Source of the DNA: Flavobacterium johnsoniae
GTDB taxonomy: Bacteria > Bacteroidota > Bacteroidia > Flavobacteriales > Flavobacteriaceae
Assembly: GCF_001879205.1 (NCBI RefSeq)
Contig: NZ_MLFK01000008.1
Span: 1 to 64,000, forward strand
Direction of reading: 5' to 3'
DNA: 64,000 bases
In this document: positions 62,896 through 64,000 of the stretch, one piece after another
Numbering within the stretch: the stretch's first letter is position 1
Layout of the letters: each line of letters begins with the position of its first letter
The notes under the pieces: generated by a model
Told to the model about the DNA's origin: nothing
Seen by the model: the letters and a program-made list of their open reading frames with translations, nothing else
Databases searched by the model: none
Position numbers and translations under genes: made by a program

Positions 62896-64000
62896 TTATT
62901 TTACTTGGAAAGTAACTCTTCTCACGATTTGACGTGCTTCTTTAGAACTTTTGTTCACAGAAGTGTCTTCACCGTTAGCAATTACGTTCAATCTTGAAGC
63001 GTCTATTCCAGCATTTACAGCTACTTTTTTCACTGCTTCAGCTCTTTTTCTAGATAATTCAGTATTGTAGTTTGAGTTTCCAATTTCGTCAGCATAACCA
63101 ATGATGTCTGCAGATTTTCCTGGATTATTTTTCAAATATTTCACTAAGAAATCAACACCAGATAAAGAAGCATTTGTTGGTTTAGATGAATTAAAGTCGA
63201 AATACACATTTACATATCCGCCGTTAATTAACTCTTCAACAGTATTGTTTGTAGCGCCGCCACTGCCTTTCTTTTCATAAGTTTTATCTAAATAGCTTTC
63301 TAACTCATCTGGCACACCGTTTTGATTAGTGTCAATAGATTGTCCTTTAGTATTAACAGCTACACCTGCGATTGAATTTGGTTCTAAATCGTATAAATCG
63401 GCAACACCGTCTTTATCAGTATCTAAAAGACCTGTTTCAACTAAGTCCACTCTTTTTTCCAATTCGCTGATTCTGTCTTCTTCACCAACCCAGTCAGCAT
63501 GTTTTTCATTTTTACCTAAGTAGAAAGTCAAACCTACAGATGCGTTTAATAAAACTCCGTCAAAAGAACCAGTAGTGGTGTTACCCATTCCATCAAAGTT
63601 CCAGTTTTGTCTTCCATTAACAATTCCCGTAAGGTCACCTGTCAATGCAACTCTGTTACTCAATTTAATTTGTCCTGTAATACCTGCGATTCCGTGAGCC
63701 ATATAATCCTGCCCTCCAAAACCAGTTTCAGTACTAATTTGTGAAACTCCAAAACCACCATGAGCTAAAATACCAATTGTATTTGTCCATGTTTCAAAAT
63801 TTAAAGCACGTCCTACGTTAATAACCCCTTGTAAACTTGCTCTTACGTAACGGCTTTCAAAATCAGGAGTATTTTTTTTCTCTTTAAATTGATCGTAACC
63901 AACATCTAATTTCACCCCAAACTTTGGACTGAACATATATCTTACACCCAAATCACCGTGAAAGAAATTTGCACTTTCGGTAGTATAACCTGGAGTCATA
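62896..64000 (-). CDS. OmpA-family protein, 3' part
   Basis: About 368 codons are visible; the N-terminus is beyond the window. An outer-membrane barrel part (LGVRYMFSPKFGVKLDVGYD, VALTGDLTGIVN) is followed by a TSP3-like calcium-repeat linker (LDTDKDGVADLYDLEPN, DTNQNGVPDELE). An OmpA C-terminal peptidoglycan-binding domain ends it (YFDFNSSKPT, GYADEIGNSNYNTELSRKRA). It probably anchors the outer membrane to the cell wall. Confidence 0.92.
   Translation of the reverse strand, partial: MTPGYTTESANFFHGDLGVRYMFSPKFGVKLDVGYDQFKEKKNTPDFESRYVRASLQGVINVGRALNFETWTNTIGILAHGGFGVSQISTETGFGGQDYMAHGIAGITGQIKLSNRVALTGDLTGIVNGRQNWNFDGMGNTTTGSFDGVLLNASVGLTFYLGKNEKHADWVGEEDRISELEKRVDLVETGLLDTDKDGVADLYDLEPNSIAGVAVNTKGQSIDTNQNGVPDELESYLDKTYEKKGSGGATNNTVEELINGGYVNVYFDFNSSKPTNASLSGVDFLVKYLKNNPGKSADIIGYADEIGNSNYNTELSRKRAEAVKKVAVNAGIDASRLNVIANGEDTSVNKSSKEARQIVRRVTFQVK

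Overview
The window looks like a chromosomal segment of a Flavobacterium-type member of the Bacteroidota. The evidence is low-GC DNA, promoters of the TAnnTTTG type, no evident Shine-Dalgarno sequences, and type IX secretion and gliding-type genes (PorP/SprF, a PorE-like OmpA protein, PorD and a type B CTD adhesin). The omega subunit, YtxJ and clustered arginine/proline genes are also of the flavobacterial kind. I see no tRNA, rRNA, CRISPR array, insertion sequence or prophage. The gene content is mostly core housekeeping.

Layout. 1-5160: the 3' end of a large repeat adhesin, then PorP/SprF and a PorE-like OmpA protein. 5408-19520: DNA ligase, a split 5'-nucleotidase, dapA, then bamD-rpoZ-coaBC-porD-recN, an enoyl reductase, a glycosyltransferase and coaE. 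19580-21886: a two-component system. 22129-25808: the most interesting part, a promoter, a 27-codon leader ORF and an intrinsic terminator ahead of a four-gene operon (basic unknown protein, RtcB RNA ligase, PrfH-like release factor, TPR-like protein). 25936-33177: mostly minus-strand genes (thioesterase, miaA, K+ channel, exonuclease/GIY-YIG fusion, S23-like protein, PLP protein, acyl-CoA dehydrogenase, Gfo/Idh/MocA). 33389-41962: pcm, a degenerate Fic protein, smpB, outer-membrane proteins and an M1 peptidase. 42216-53622: a long arginine/proline operon headed by a second short leader ORF; its argB carries an in-frame TAG. 53765-64000: a membrane-protein pair, a ppGpp-hydrolase-like HD protein, ytxJ, clpB, a DUF808 protein, an N-carbamoylputrescine amidase-like enzyme and the 3' part of an OmpA-family gene running off the window.

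Best candidate for a new regulatory system. In the RtcB/PrfH leader, the 5' arm of the terminator (22311-22319) can pair either with the 3' arm (22329-22336) or with a stretch inside the leader ORF (22261-22270). That is the layout of a translation-coupled attenuator. Since RtcB and PrfH are known to rescue and reseal damaged ribosomes, a switch that opens the operon when leader translation fails would be a logical sensor. This is inference from base pairing and needs testing.

Other points of note are the arginine-operon leader with two CGG codons and repeated TTTGTC/GACAAA elements, the argB nonsense codon, a Fic protein that has lost both its catalytic His and its inhibitory Glu, a four-helix-bundle gene flanked by a 24-nt inverted repeat, two divergent copies of what looks like a dispersed palindromic element, and unusual short-repeat spacers between the arginine genes. 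All base pairings and positions were worked out by eye; family names are recognition from the protein sequence, not search results.
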